Assembly: GCF_011764565.1 (NCBI RefSeq)
Contig: NZ_AP022871.1
Span: 2,356,001-2,420,000, forward strand
Length of the DNA stretch: 64,000 bases
From: Phytohabitans suffuscus
GTDB taxonomy: Bacteria; Actinomycetota; Actinomycetes; Mycobacteriales; Micromonosporaceae
Reading direction: 5' to 3'
Shown here: one piece after another, positions 17,571 through 25,764 of the stretch
How the letters are laid out: each line of letters opens with the position of its first letter
Position numbering within the stretch: position 1 is the stretch's first letter
Made by a program: the position numbers and the translations under genes
Notes under the pieces: generated by a model
Told to the model about the DNA's origin: nothing
The model's database searches: none
Seen by the model: the letters and a program-made list of their open reading frames with translations, nothing else

Positions 17571-17804
17571 ATCATCTCGATCCGCTCAACCGCGTGGTTG
17601 TCGGGCTCTCGGTATCGGTGGCTCTGTTGGCTGTATATGCGAGCTGATCGAAGGAGCGATTCCGGGCGGCGGCTGGCAAGAATCGCCGTGCTGCCATTTG
17701 TGCGTTGTGGCCTCACATCCGGATCTCGGGACAAGCGCAGCCGGGCGAGTCGGCCGTCCCGATGGGGGTGGGGTGGTGGCTCATGAGCCGGAGGAGGATG
17801 TTCG

Positions 17805-18921
17805 ATGACCGACGTGGGCGAGGGCACGTTCGAGGCTGAACTTGTCGAGGCGGAGGCCGCGAGAGGCATCGCGAAGGCGGTCAGCGTTCGCCATTCGATC
17901 GCTCGTAAGTACGTCATGCGGGTCCGCCGCCGGAATCCGGATGCGACGCCCGCCGAGGTGATCCGGCTGCTCGAGCGCCAGTACGTCACGGCCATCAGCA
18001 CCGCGGGAGCTGTCATGGCCGCCGGTGCGATCGTGGCCGATGTCGGGATCGCGCTGATTCCCGTCGCCGGGGCCGCCGCGGCCGGCGCCAAGAGCGCGGG
18101 CCAGCAGGCCGCGAAGAAGGCAGGTAAAGAGGCTGCGAAGGCCGCCGCCAGGCAAGCCGCGAAGGCGGCTGCCAAGAACGTGGCGGTCGGCGCCGCGACC
18201 ACGGGAGCTCGGCGAGCCGCGGCGCTTCTCCCGGCCGGCGAGGAGCAGCTTCAGTTCGAGATCACGGCGATCTTCGGGCTCGCCATCGCTGACATCCACA
18301 ACATGGACCTCGACAAGGACCAGGCTCTCGCCCTGGTCTACGGGCTGTCGAACGAGCGCGTCAGCCAGCAGCAGATCGCGGCGATGGCGACTGACCTGGC
18401 AAAGGTGTCGACGGGTGGTGTCGTTGGCGTACGGAGTCGGAGCCGTGGCGGGAGGGGTCACCCGCTTCCTGTTCGGCAGGGAGGTGGTCGACGCCGCCCG
18501 CGCCGCGTTCGCTGATGCCCCGGACGAGTTCCCGGCACATCTGGCCATTCCGGTGAAGGCGAAGCCCGAGGACGATGACGTCGAGGCCGAACCGAACCGC
18601 GCGCTCGCGGCCCTGGAAGACGCCGCGAAAGCGACCGGAAACTGGATCTCCGACGCCGCCAACACGGCGGGTGCCGGCGTAGCGACCGCGACCGGCGCTG
18701 TCACGCGTCCGTTCAGAAGCGTCGACCTGGACGGCGACGGCATCCCGGACGCACCGCAGGCGCTGACAGCCGTAAAGGGTGTGGGCGAAGCGATCGCCGG
18801 CGCTGCCAGCACGGTCGGCGGCGCCGCCGCCTCACTCTTCAAGACGAAGAAGCGAGGCCGGCACACCGCCGGCGCCGGCCAACATCAGATCGAGGACACC
18901 TCGGCCGATGCCGAGAGGTAG
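17805..18921 (+). pseudogene. EcsC-family protein, one-base frameshift near 18415
   Basis: The first part (ATG 17805) has a basic N-terminal helix, a hydrophobic Gly/Ala stretch (VMAAGAIVADVGIALIPVAG), an unusually Ala/Lys-rich helix of about 40 residues, then QLQFEITAIFGLAIADIHNMDLDKDQA. The second part, in the next frame from about 18415, reads LAYGVGAVAGGVTRFLFGREVVDAARAAF, the typical EcsC ending. Together they form one EcsC-like protein; one extra base in GGGTGGTGTC breaks the frame. EcsC proteins are membrane-associated and poorly understood, linked in some bacteria to ABC-exporter or protease function. The C-terminal ~100 residues contain DLDGDGIPD, a calcium-loop-like motif. Two separate genes, with GTG 18415 starting the second, is the less likely alternative. 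Confidence 0.6.
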
Positions 18922-19120
18922 AGACGGTCCGTTCCTCGACCAGCTCACGGGCCAGTTGGTGGCGGGTCTCGACGACGATGCCCACTGGCGCCGGCGCGGT
19001 CCGCAGCAGGTAGCTGACCTGGCCGCGAGTGAGGAATTTCGGACAGGGGCACACTCCGCCCCGGCGCGGCTACGATGAGCGGGACATTCCCTAGCGTCAA
19101 TGTATACGTGGGGATCATCG

Positions 19121-21724
19121 ATGACCGCAGCTCGATCGGACGACGTGTCCGCCGCGATGCCGGACCCGGGGCGGGCCCGCACTCTCGATGAGCTCGTCGG
19201 AGGGCTGCGGTCGTTGAAGGTCTGGGCCGGCAACCCGTCCTACGAATGGATCACCAGCCAGGTCAACAACGCGTGGCGGGCCGCCGGTCGCCCGACCGGC
19301 GAGCTGACCAAGCGGCCCACGGTCGTGGACTGTTTCAAACCCGGTCGGCGACGGCTGAACACCGACCTCGTGACCGCGGTCGTGCAGGCACTGCACCCGG
19401 ATGAGGGGTACGTGCACCAGTGGCGTCAGGCGCTGCGCGTGGTCGGCGGGGAGGTCCAGGCCGCCGCGGTGGTACAGGTCCAGGACCGGCTTCCACCCGA
19501 CCTGGCCGGGTTTACCGGGCGTACCGCCGAACTCGACCAGCTCCGCCGCGCCTTCAGCCACTGCCGGTCCGAGACCGGCGCGACGGCGACCGCGGCGATC
19601 GAGGGGATGGCCGGCGTCGGCAAGACCCAGTTCGCGATCCACGCTGGGCACCTTCTCATCCGGGAGCACCATCTTGGCCGGGTGCTCTTCGTCGACCTGC
19701 GCGGATTTCACCCTGACCCGGCTCGGCCGCCCGCGGACCCGGCCGCCGTCCTGGACGGCTTCCTGCGCCTGCTCGGCGTACCGCCGCTGCGGATCCCCCA
19801 CGGTCTGCACGCCCGCACCGCGGCCTACCGCGAGAGGCTCGCCGGCGGCCGTACCCTGCTCGTGCTGGACAATGCCGCCGACTTCGACCAGGTCCGGCCG
19901 CTGCTCCCCGAGGTCTCCGGCTGTCTGACCCTGATCACCAGCCGGCGCGGCCTGTCCGGCCCGCACTCGGCCACGCGCCTGGTGGTCGACGTGTTCGCCG
20001 CGGACGAGGCCATCCGATACCTGGCCAAGGCCGCCGTCCACGTCCCCACGGGCGCCGATCCCGCCGCGGCCGCCCGCATCGCGCGCCGCTGCGGCTACCT
20101 GCCGCTGGCCCTCGACCTGACGGCCGCGCACATGCGGGCCACGCCCGCCTGGACGCTGACCGATCACGCCGAACGGCTCGACGAGCGCAACCACGAGCGG
20201 CGCCTGGATACCGGCGTCGAGCTCGCCCTCGACCTGTCCTACCGTCGCCTGACCGCCGACCAGCGCCGGCTGCTGCGGCTGCTGGCGCTGCACCCGGGGC
20301 AGGACAGCGACGCCTACGCCGCGGCCGCCCTGACCGGCGCCGACCTCGACACCACCCGCGCCCACCTGGACCACCTGTGCCGCGACCACCTCCTGCATCA
20401 GTCCGCCGCCGGCCGGTACACGTTCCACGACCTCGTCCGCGCGTACGCCATCACCCGCGCCCACGACGAGGTCCGCCCGGCGGACCGGCGAGCGGCCCTG
20501 ACCCGCCTGTTCGACCACTACCTCGCCACGGCCGCCGCCGCGATGAACGCCCTCCACCCCGCCCAGGCGCACCTTCGACCCCGCATCGCCCCGACCGGCA
20601 CCGCGGCCCCCGACCTGAGCGACCCGGACACCGCCCGCGTCTGGCTCGACACCGAACGGACCACCCTGGTCACCGTCGCGGCCCACACCGCGGCCCACGG
20701 CTGGCCGACCCATACCACCCGCCTCTCACGCGTCCTGTACCGGTACTTCGCCGGCGGCCACAACAGCGACGCCGTCACCGTCCACAGCCTTGCCCACCAT
20801 GCTGCCGTCCACATTGGAGACATGATCGGGCAGGCACACGCCCTGACCGACCTCGGCGTCGCCCACCTCTGGGTCGGCCGGTACCAATCCGCCGCCGAAC
20901 ACTTCACGGAGGCCCTGCACCTGTTCCGGCAGACCGGCGACAGCTTCGGGCAGGCTCGGAACCAGACCAACCTCGGCGTCGCCGAGCAGCGGCTGGGCCG
21001 CTACCGCAAGGCCGCGGCCCGCTTCGCGCAGGCTCGGGCGTTGCACCTGCGGGCCGGCGACCAGGTCGGTCAGGCCCGCGCGCTGACCAACCTCGGCGAC
21101 GTCGAACAGCGGCTGGGTCACTACGGCAAGGCCGCCATGCACCTCCGGCAGGCCCTTTCCCTGTACCGGCAGACCGGCGACCGGGCCGGCGAGGCGGTGT
21201 CGCTGGCCAACCTCGCGGAGGTCGACACGAGGTCCGGCCGGTACGAGGCGGCCGCCGAACACCTCGCACAGGCGCTCACCCTGTCGCGCCAAGCCGGGCA
21301 CCGCAACGGCGAGGCCTGGACGCTGGACGGGCTGGGCGCCCTCCACACCCACCTCGGACAGCCCGCCAAGGCCGCCGGGTACCACCGGGAGGCCCTGACG
21401 ATCCTGCGGGTGACCGGCGACCGGCACGGCGAAGCGTGGGCGCTCAACGGCCTCGGCGAAGCCACGCTCGCCGCCGGTCACCCCGCCGACGCGGTCACCC
21501 ATCACAGCACCGCCCACGCCATCGCCGCCGACATCGGTGCCCGCGACCAGCAGGCCCGTGCCCACACCGGCCTTGCCAACGCCCATCGCACTCTCGACCA
21601 CCCCGGTCACGCCCGCCGTCACTACCAGCACGCCCTGGCCCTCTACACCGACCTCGGCACCCCCGAAGCCGACCAGATCCGTACCCGTCTCGCCGACCTC
21701 GACAACGCCAGCACCCGCACCTGA
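19121..21724 (+). CDS. NB-ARC/STAND ATPase with TPR array
   Basis: Protein of 867 residues. An N-terminal ~95-residue domain (LDELVGGLRSLKVWAGNPSYEWI, TVVDCFKPGRRRLN) is characteristic of actinobacterial NB-ARC regulators. The NB-ARC domain starts near residue 130 (GFTGRTAELDQLRRAF) with Walker A GMAGVGKTQFA at ~163, Walker B LLVLDNAAD, sensor LITSRR and the GYLPLAL motif. From about residue 560 eight or so TPRs follow with regular 40-residue spacing (ALTNLGDVEQRLGHYGKAA and similar). STAND proteins switch on by ligand-driven oligomerisation and serve in regulation or, in some families, antiphage defence. There is no DNA-binding or effector domain I recognise. ATG 19121 has TGGGGA at seven bases; ATG 19100 is an upstream alternative. 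Confidence 0.85.
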   Translation: MTAARSDDVSAAMPDPGRARTLDELVGGLRSLKVWAGNPSYEWITSQVNNAWRAAGRPTGELTKRPTVVDCFKPGRRRLNTDLVTAVVQALHPDEGYVHQWRQALRVVGGEVQAAAVVQVQDRLPPDLAGFTGRTAELDQLRRAFSHCRSETGATATAAIEGMAGVGKTQFAIHAGHLLIREHHLGRVLFVDLRGFHPDPARPPADPAAVLDGFLRLLGVPPLRIPHGLHARTAAYRERLAGGRTLLVLDNAADFDQVRPLLPEVSGCLTLITSRRGLSGPHSATRLVVDVFAADEAIRYLAKAAVHVPTGADPAAAARIARRCGYLPLALDLTAAHMRATPAWTLTDHAERLDERNHERRLDTGVELALDLSYRRLTADQRRLLRLLALHPGQDSDAYAAAALTGADLDTTRAHLDHLCRDHLLHQSAAGRYTFHDLVRAYAITRAHDEVRPADRRAALTRLFDHYLATAAAAMNALHPAQAHLRPRIAPTGTAAPDLSDPDTARVWLDTERTTLVTVAAHTAAHGWPTHTTRLSRVLYRYFAGGHNSDAVTVHSLAHHAAVHIGDMIGQAHALTDLGVAHLWVGRYQSAAEHFTEALHLFRQTGDSFGQARNQTNLGVAEQRLGRYRKAAARFAQARALHLRAGDQVGQARALTNLGDVEQRLGHYGKAAMHLRQALSLYRQTGDRAGEAVSLANLAEVDTRSGRYEAAAEHLAQALTLSRQAGHRNGEAWTLDGLGALHTHLGQPAKAAGYHREALTILRVTGDRHGEAWALNGLGEATLAAGHPADAVTHHSTAHAIAADIGARDQQARAHTGLANAHRTLDHPGHARRHYQHALALYTDLGTPEADQIRTRLADLDNASTRT

Positions 21725-21731
21725 GCGAGCT

Positions 21732-21759
21732 CCCCGGGGACGCTGATCCATCCCCGGGG
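21732..21759. terminator. convergent terminator hairpin
   Basis: CCCCGGGGA, ten-base loop, TCCCCGGGG: a perfect 9-bp stem lying between the ends of two convergent genes, followed by a short T-rich stretch (GTCTCACGTTT). It probably terminates both. Confidence 0.7.
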
Positions 21760-21770
21760 GTCTCACGTTT

Positions 21771-23747
21771 CTAGCCTCCGGCCCCGAGACAACCTGGCCG
21801 CGTCGGGTTGGGGACGCAGGGCAGCTGAGGTGGGTTGGCGTCGACGGCGGGCCGCTGTAGTCCGATGTAGACATTCGCGGCGTTCGCACCGAGCACGGCG
21901 ACATCCAGGGCGCACGAGTCGAGCCATTGCGGGACGACGCTCCGCGCGCTACAGGTAGCCTGCGCCGCCGTACGGAGGTTCGGGTTGAGGTCGCCGGCGT
22001 AGAACGGAGCCGTCGGGTTGCCCACGCCGACGGTGCTGCAGGGTTGCAGCAGCGTGGCCGAAGGGCTGACCCGCCAGCTGTTGCCGAACCTGCCGTAGAG
22101 GTCGCTGAAGGAGAGCGGGACAGGCAGGACGCTGCCGTCCCTGGCCTCGAGGTAGTTGGGGTCGCCGTTGGGGTTGCCCAGCAGGCCGCGCACCGTCGCC
22201 GTCTCGGACCCGAGGCCGATGCCCAGGTCGACGTAGCCGCTGTTGGCGGTGACGCGGACGCTGTCGCCGGACGGATCCTTGAAGGTGTAAACGTTGTTGA
22301 CGCGATCGATCGCCACTCCGGTGGGCAGCAGCAACGACTCGCCGGAGGGCAGGCTGGTGTTGGTCCCGTTCACCACCAGGCGGGTCCCGTCGCACAGCGC
22401 CAGCCTCGAGCTGCCCATCCTCATGCCGACCGACCGGTTGACCGATGTGTTGGGCCAGTTCGGCGCACCGGATACCTTGCGGGTCTGCACCTCGAACGTG
22501 GAACCGGCCTGCGCCTCGACGAAATCGCCGGTGGCCTGGAAGTCGTAGAACAGACCGGCGAACGTGTACTGGTGAGTGTCGCCGAGGATCGCGGCGATGC
22601 GACAGCCCGCAGCCGCCAGACCGTTGATCGACTCGTTGATGACGATCGCTGGCGCGGGCGTCAACGGGACCCGGCCGGGAGGTCCGAACCTGAGGTTGTT
22701 CTTCTCGCTGCTGAAACCGAAGTCGTGGCATTTGGGCCTGGCCGGGCTGCCGTCCTCGATCGTCGTGCGGACGTTGAAACTCGCCTGGTTGTTGAAGACA
22801 GCCGTAGATCCGCGGCCATAACCCAGCACGTTGAACTCGACCTGCGTCCATCCCGGCTCCGGCTCATCCGGTGCCGGTTCCAAGACCTTGAAGACCTGCG
22901 TTTCCGGCGTCCAGTAGAAGTTGCCGGCCCCATCGTTGAACAGGGCGGAATCAACGTCAGCGCCTTCGTCCGTCCTCGTGGTCCTGCCTTCCAACCGGAA
23001 GGTTGGATTCACCATCTTCTGGATCGACACATGGGGAATAGCGGATGCACTGACCTTTCGCGAGCAGTGGACCTCCCCCTGGTCCGGAAACTCGGCCCAC
23101 CCTGGCGGGCATGTTTGGCCCTGGAGGGTGTCCGGGTTGTAATGCAGCAACCAGTACTCGATGTAAAGGCGGCTGAGCTTGACATTGGGGTTGCCGCTCT
23201 GGGTGCCGTCGTTCGCGAACACGAACTGCTTCCAGCCCCAGCACAGCCCAGGGGTCGGCGAACCGCCGCACTCCTCGACCCTGAGGTGGTTGGTATTGAG
23301 CTGGAGCGTGTAGCTGTCCGGCATCACCGCCCCGCCGGGCGCGACGCTGTTCACGCGCAGCGACTGTGGCGCGTTGACGTTCTCGAACCCGCCGTAGGCG
23401 CGGGAGATGAAGCCGGCCCCCTCGGGCCTCTCCGCCACGACCCCGATCCCGCCACCGACGTCCCGCCGCGCGGCCGGTACGAGCTTCGGCGCCATCGGGA
23501 CCGACGGCGGAGCCACACACCCGGTCTCCCGCCACACCACGTCAGGATGGGCGGCGGCGAGGCACCCCGGCGCCAACGGCCGCGGCACCTGCGTCATCCT
23601 CGAATGCCAGGCCACAAGACCCTCTTGCGTGGCGGGCGGCTTCTCCACTCCGCCGGCGTAGGCCCCCATCGCCAGCAGGACCGCCGCGATCGTGATGCCC
23701 ACCAGCCTGTACCGTGATCGGCGTTTTCGCGGTAGCAACCTCATCAT
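21771..23747 (-). CDS. secreted VWD-domain protein
   Basis: Protein of 658 residues with a basic N-terminus and one hydrophobic segment (LVGITIAAVLLAMGAYAGG), so secreted or membrane-anchored. Residues ~390-600 form a von Willebrand factor type D domain: GDTHQYTFAGLFYDFQATGDF matches the GDPHxxTFDGxxYDFQxxG signature, and GLLGNPNGD with FGNSWRV marks its end. Cys residues are numerous for an actinobacterial protein, consistent with disulfides outside the cell. The first half is beta-rich and not recognised. VWD modules bind proteins or calcium. It is transcribed divergently from the TSP3-repeat protein at 24013, and both are secreted, so they may be co-regulated. Confidence 0.75.
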   Translation of the reverse strand: MMRLLPRKRRSRYRLVGITIAAVLLAMGAYAGGVEKPPATQEGLVAWHSRMTQVPRPLAPGCLAAAHPDVVWRETGCVAPPSVPMAPKLVPAARRDVGGGIGVVAERPEGAGFISRAYGGFENVNAPQSLRVNSVAPGGAVMPDSYTLQLNTNHLRVEECGGSPTPGLCWGWKQFVFANDGTQSGNPNVKLSRLYIEYWLLHYNPDTLQGQTCPPGWAEFPDQGEVHCSRKVSASAIPHVSIQKMVNPTFRLEGRTTRTDEGADVDSALFNDGAGNFYWTPETQVFKVLEPAPDEPEPGWTQVEFNVLGYGRGSTAVFNNQASFNVRTTIEDGSPARPKCHDFGFSSEKNNLRFGPPGRVPLTPAPAIVINESINGLAAAGCRIAAILGDTHQYTFAGLFYDFQATGDFVEAQAGSTFEVQTRKVSGAPNWPNTSVNRSVGMRMGSSRLALCDGTRLVVNGTNTSLPSGESLLLPTGVAIDRVNNVYTFKDPSGDSVRVTANSGYVDLGIGLGSETATVRGLLGNPNGDPNYLEARDGSVLPVPLSFSDLYGRFGNSWRVSPSATLLQPCSTVGVGNPTAPFYAGDLNPNLRTAAQATCSARSVVPQWLDSCALDVAVLGANAANVYIGLQRPAVDANPPQLPCVPNPTRPGCLGAGG

Positions 23748-23960
23748 GACTCCCTCTCAGAGCACGCGAACCGCCTGGTGCCCGTGCCCAAGGCGGCCTT
23801 GCCGATGAGCGTCACGCGGCGGCCGGCCGGGTGGGGGATCCCATACAAACCCATACCGCCGCGACGCGCCGGCGCTCACGCAGTCCGGCGCGGCGATGGG
23901 GTAGGTCCGGATGCCGTTGACCCTGAGTCCAGCAATCACGGCGCCGCGCGTCGCACGTTT

Positions 23961-23977
23961 TGAGTACGCACTACTCA
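23961..23977. promoter_or_regulatory. palindrome TGAGTA-N5-TACTCA between two secreted-protein genes
   Basis: TGAGTACGCACTACTCA has perfect 6-bp arms around five bases. It lies 36 bases upstream of the ATG at 24013 and in the region shared with the divergent VWD gene. It has the size of a dimeric LuxR/NarL-type regulator site. Which protein binds it is unknown. Confidence 0.5.
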
Positions 23978-24012
23978 GGACGGGCCTGCGACGGTTCCTT
24001 AGGTTCGCCCTC

Positions 24013-25764
24013 ATGTTGTCCTCTCGATCCGTCCTCTCCTCCGGTACGTGGTCCCGGCGCGCACTGACGACCCTGACCTGCGGTGCCCTTCTGCTTCCTA
24101 CGATCCTCGCCTCGCCGGCCGGCGCCGACGACGGTCGACGCGGCGATAGACTCTCCGACCTGCGGGTGTGCGACCTGTCCGCCTGCTATCTGGCGTTGGG
24201 GGTCGTGGACTCCGACGGCGACGGTGTGGCCGACGCCGACGAGGTCGCGCTCGGCTACGATCCGCTCGACCCGGCCAGCACCCCGCCGCTGTTCCTCGTC
24301 CTGGACGCGACCCTCGGCGGGAAGTTGCCGACCTACGAGCTCGGGTACGGGACGTGGGCCGTGTTCCCGGAGGAGTTCGTCAAGGGCCTCGAAGAGAAGT
24401 GGTACGGCCTCCAGGACCTGCCCGCGGGTGTCGAGCCGAGCCTCCCGTCGGAGGTCTTCGGGATTCCCACGCGCAGGGGCAGCCTCGCGCTCGCCGGGAT
24501 CGACGACGGGCTGCTCAAGGGCCTCGGCGTCGAAGCGCCCTGGCTGAGCGGCCTGACCTTCGGCCTGTCCGCCATCGACAGCTCCGGCAAGGAGATGGGG
24601 ATCGACCTCGGCCGGTTCAACGGCAGCTGGTACGGCGCGTACGACGGCGTGACCGCGTGGTGGGCAGCCGGCCACGGCGGCGTGACGGACACGGTTACCG
24701 ACAAGGGGACGACGACCACCGGGTACGGCGACGGGTCTTCGTCGATCACCGCTGAGGGCACGCCGGGGTGCGACGTCGTGTGCACGTCGAGCAGCCGGAC
24801 CGAGTACTACGACTCGGAACTGAACAACGCGGGGTCGTCCACCGACGAGGCGTACTACGGCCTGGATGGCAAGTACCACACCGACCGGACGCAGCGCGAC
24901 AAGGACGGAAACGTCATCAAGGAGACGCACACCACCCACGAGAGGAACAAGGAGGGCGGCACGACGATCAAGAAGGACACCGTCGAGTACGAGCGCGACG
25001 ACGACGGCAACGTCACCGGGACGAAGAAGACCCACACAGAGAGGACGGTCGACGAGAACGGCCAGGAGACCTCCTCGACCACCAAGACCCAGAAGTGCGA
25101 CGCCAAGGGTGAGAACTGCACCGACGCGATGACCACCGGCGAGGAGGTCACCGGTCTGGCCCTTCCCGGCACGGCCTGGCTCTCGCACCAGGAGGCGGCC
25201 GCCGCGCTCGACAAGCTGCTCACGATGAAGGGGGCGACGGTCACCCCGGTCCAGGACGCCCCCGCCGTGATCGGCGTCCTGACCGACGACGACGTCAACG
25301 CGGTCATGCGCCGCCGGGACCTGGTCTCCCTGTTCTCGGGCGAGGACATCAGCACCCACGTCGGGGCGACGGTCCTCGGGACCGGTTGGAACAAGGCCAA
25401 GCCCGAGACCCGCCCCGACCTGCCCAACCCGCTCGACGGGGCGGTCGGCGGCGGGGCCCCGGCGGAGGCTGCGCATCCGGCGGCGGTACCTGCTGAGAAC
25501 GCTGTCCGACGGCGGTGCGGCTGTCGTCGCAGGCGTCCGCCGTACCGTCGCCGGAGAGCGCGACTACCGGTTCCCGATCCCGTACCGGGCGAGGTCACCC
25601 CGCGAGGTGATCCCGAGCTTCACATAGGCGCGGGACAGGTGGTTCTCCACCGTCCGCACCGAAAGGACCAGCCGCGTGGCGATCTCGGCGTTCGTCGCCC
25701 CGCCCGCTGCGAGTTCGGCGACGAGGCGTTCGCGGGAGGTCAGCGGGTGGGTGGGCACGGGTGA
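24013..25764 (+). CDS. secreted protein with thrombospondin type 3 repeat
   Basis: Signal peptide SRRALTTLTCGALLLPTILASPAGADD, then a calcium-loop stretch DSDGDGVADADEVALGYDPLDP typical of thrombospondin type 3 repeats. Residues ~225-370 are Thr/Gly/Lys/Glu-rich and repetitive (DKDGNVIKETHTTHERNKEGG, DDDGNVTGTKKTHTERT), like a cell-surface stalk. Function unknown. After about 25455 the predicted C-terminus turns into Arg/Pro-rich residues with poor third-position GC. The next frame from 25460 (LRIRRRYLLRTLSDGGAAVV) has high third-position GC to about 25563, so an extra base in GGGGCCCC at 25453-25460 is likely; corrected, the gene would stop at 25627 and overlap the convergent LuxR gene by about 60 bases. 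ATG 24013 is chosen for the signal peptide. Confidence 0.65.
   Translation: MLSSRSVLSSGTWSRRALTTLTCGALLLPTILASPAGADDGRRGDRLSDLRVCDLSACYLALGVVDSDGDGVADADEVALGYDPLDPASTPPLFLVLDATLGGKLPTYELGYGTWAVFPEEFVKGLEEKWYGLQDLPAGVEPSLPSEVFGIPTRRGSLALAGIDDGLLKGLGVEAPWLSGLTFGLSAIDSSGKEMGIDLGRFNGSWYGAYDGVTAWWAAGHGGVTDTVTDKGTTTTGYGDGSSSITAEGTPGCDVVCTSSSRTEYYDSELNNAGSSTDEAYYGLDGKYHTDRTQRDKDGNVIKETHTTHERNKEGGTTIKKDTVEYERDDDGNVTGTKKTHTERTVDENGQETSSTTKTQKCDAKGENCTDAMTTGEEVTGLALPGTAWLSHQEAAAALDKLLTMKGATVTPVQDAPAVIGVLTDDDVNAVMRRRDLVSLFSGEDISTHVGATVLGTGWNKAKPETRPDLPNPLDGAVGGGAPAEAAHPAAVPAENAVRRRCGCRRRRPPYRRRRARLPVPDPVPGEVTPRGDPELHIGAGQVVLHRPHRKDQPRGDLGVRRPARCEFGDEAFAGGQRVGGHG

Noticed and set aside
17781..18866. 361-codon reverse-strand frame opposite the EcsC gene
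   Set aside because: Low-complexity Ala/Ser/Arg translation; the EcsC signature is on the forward strand.
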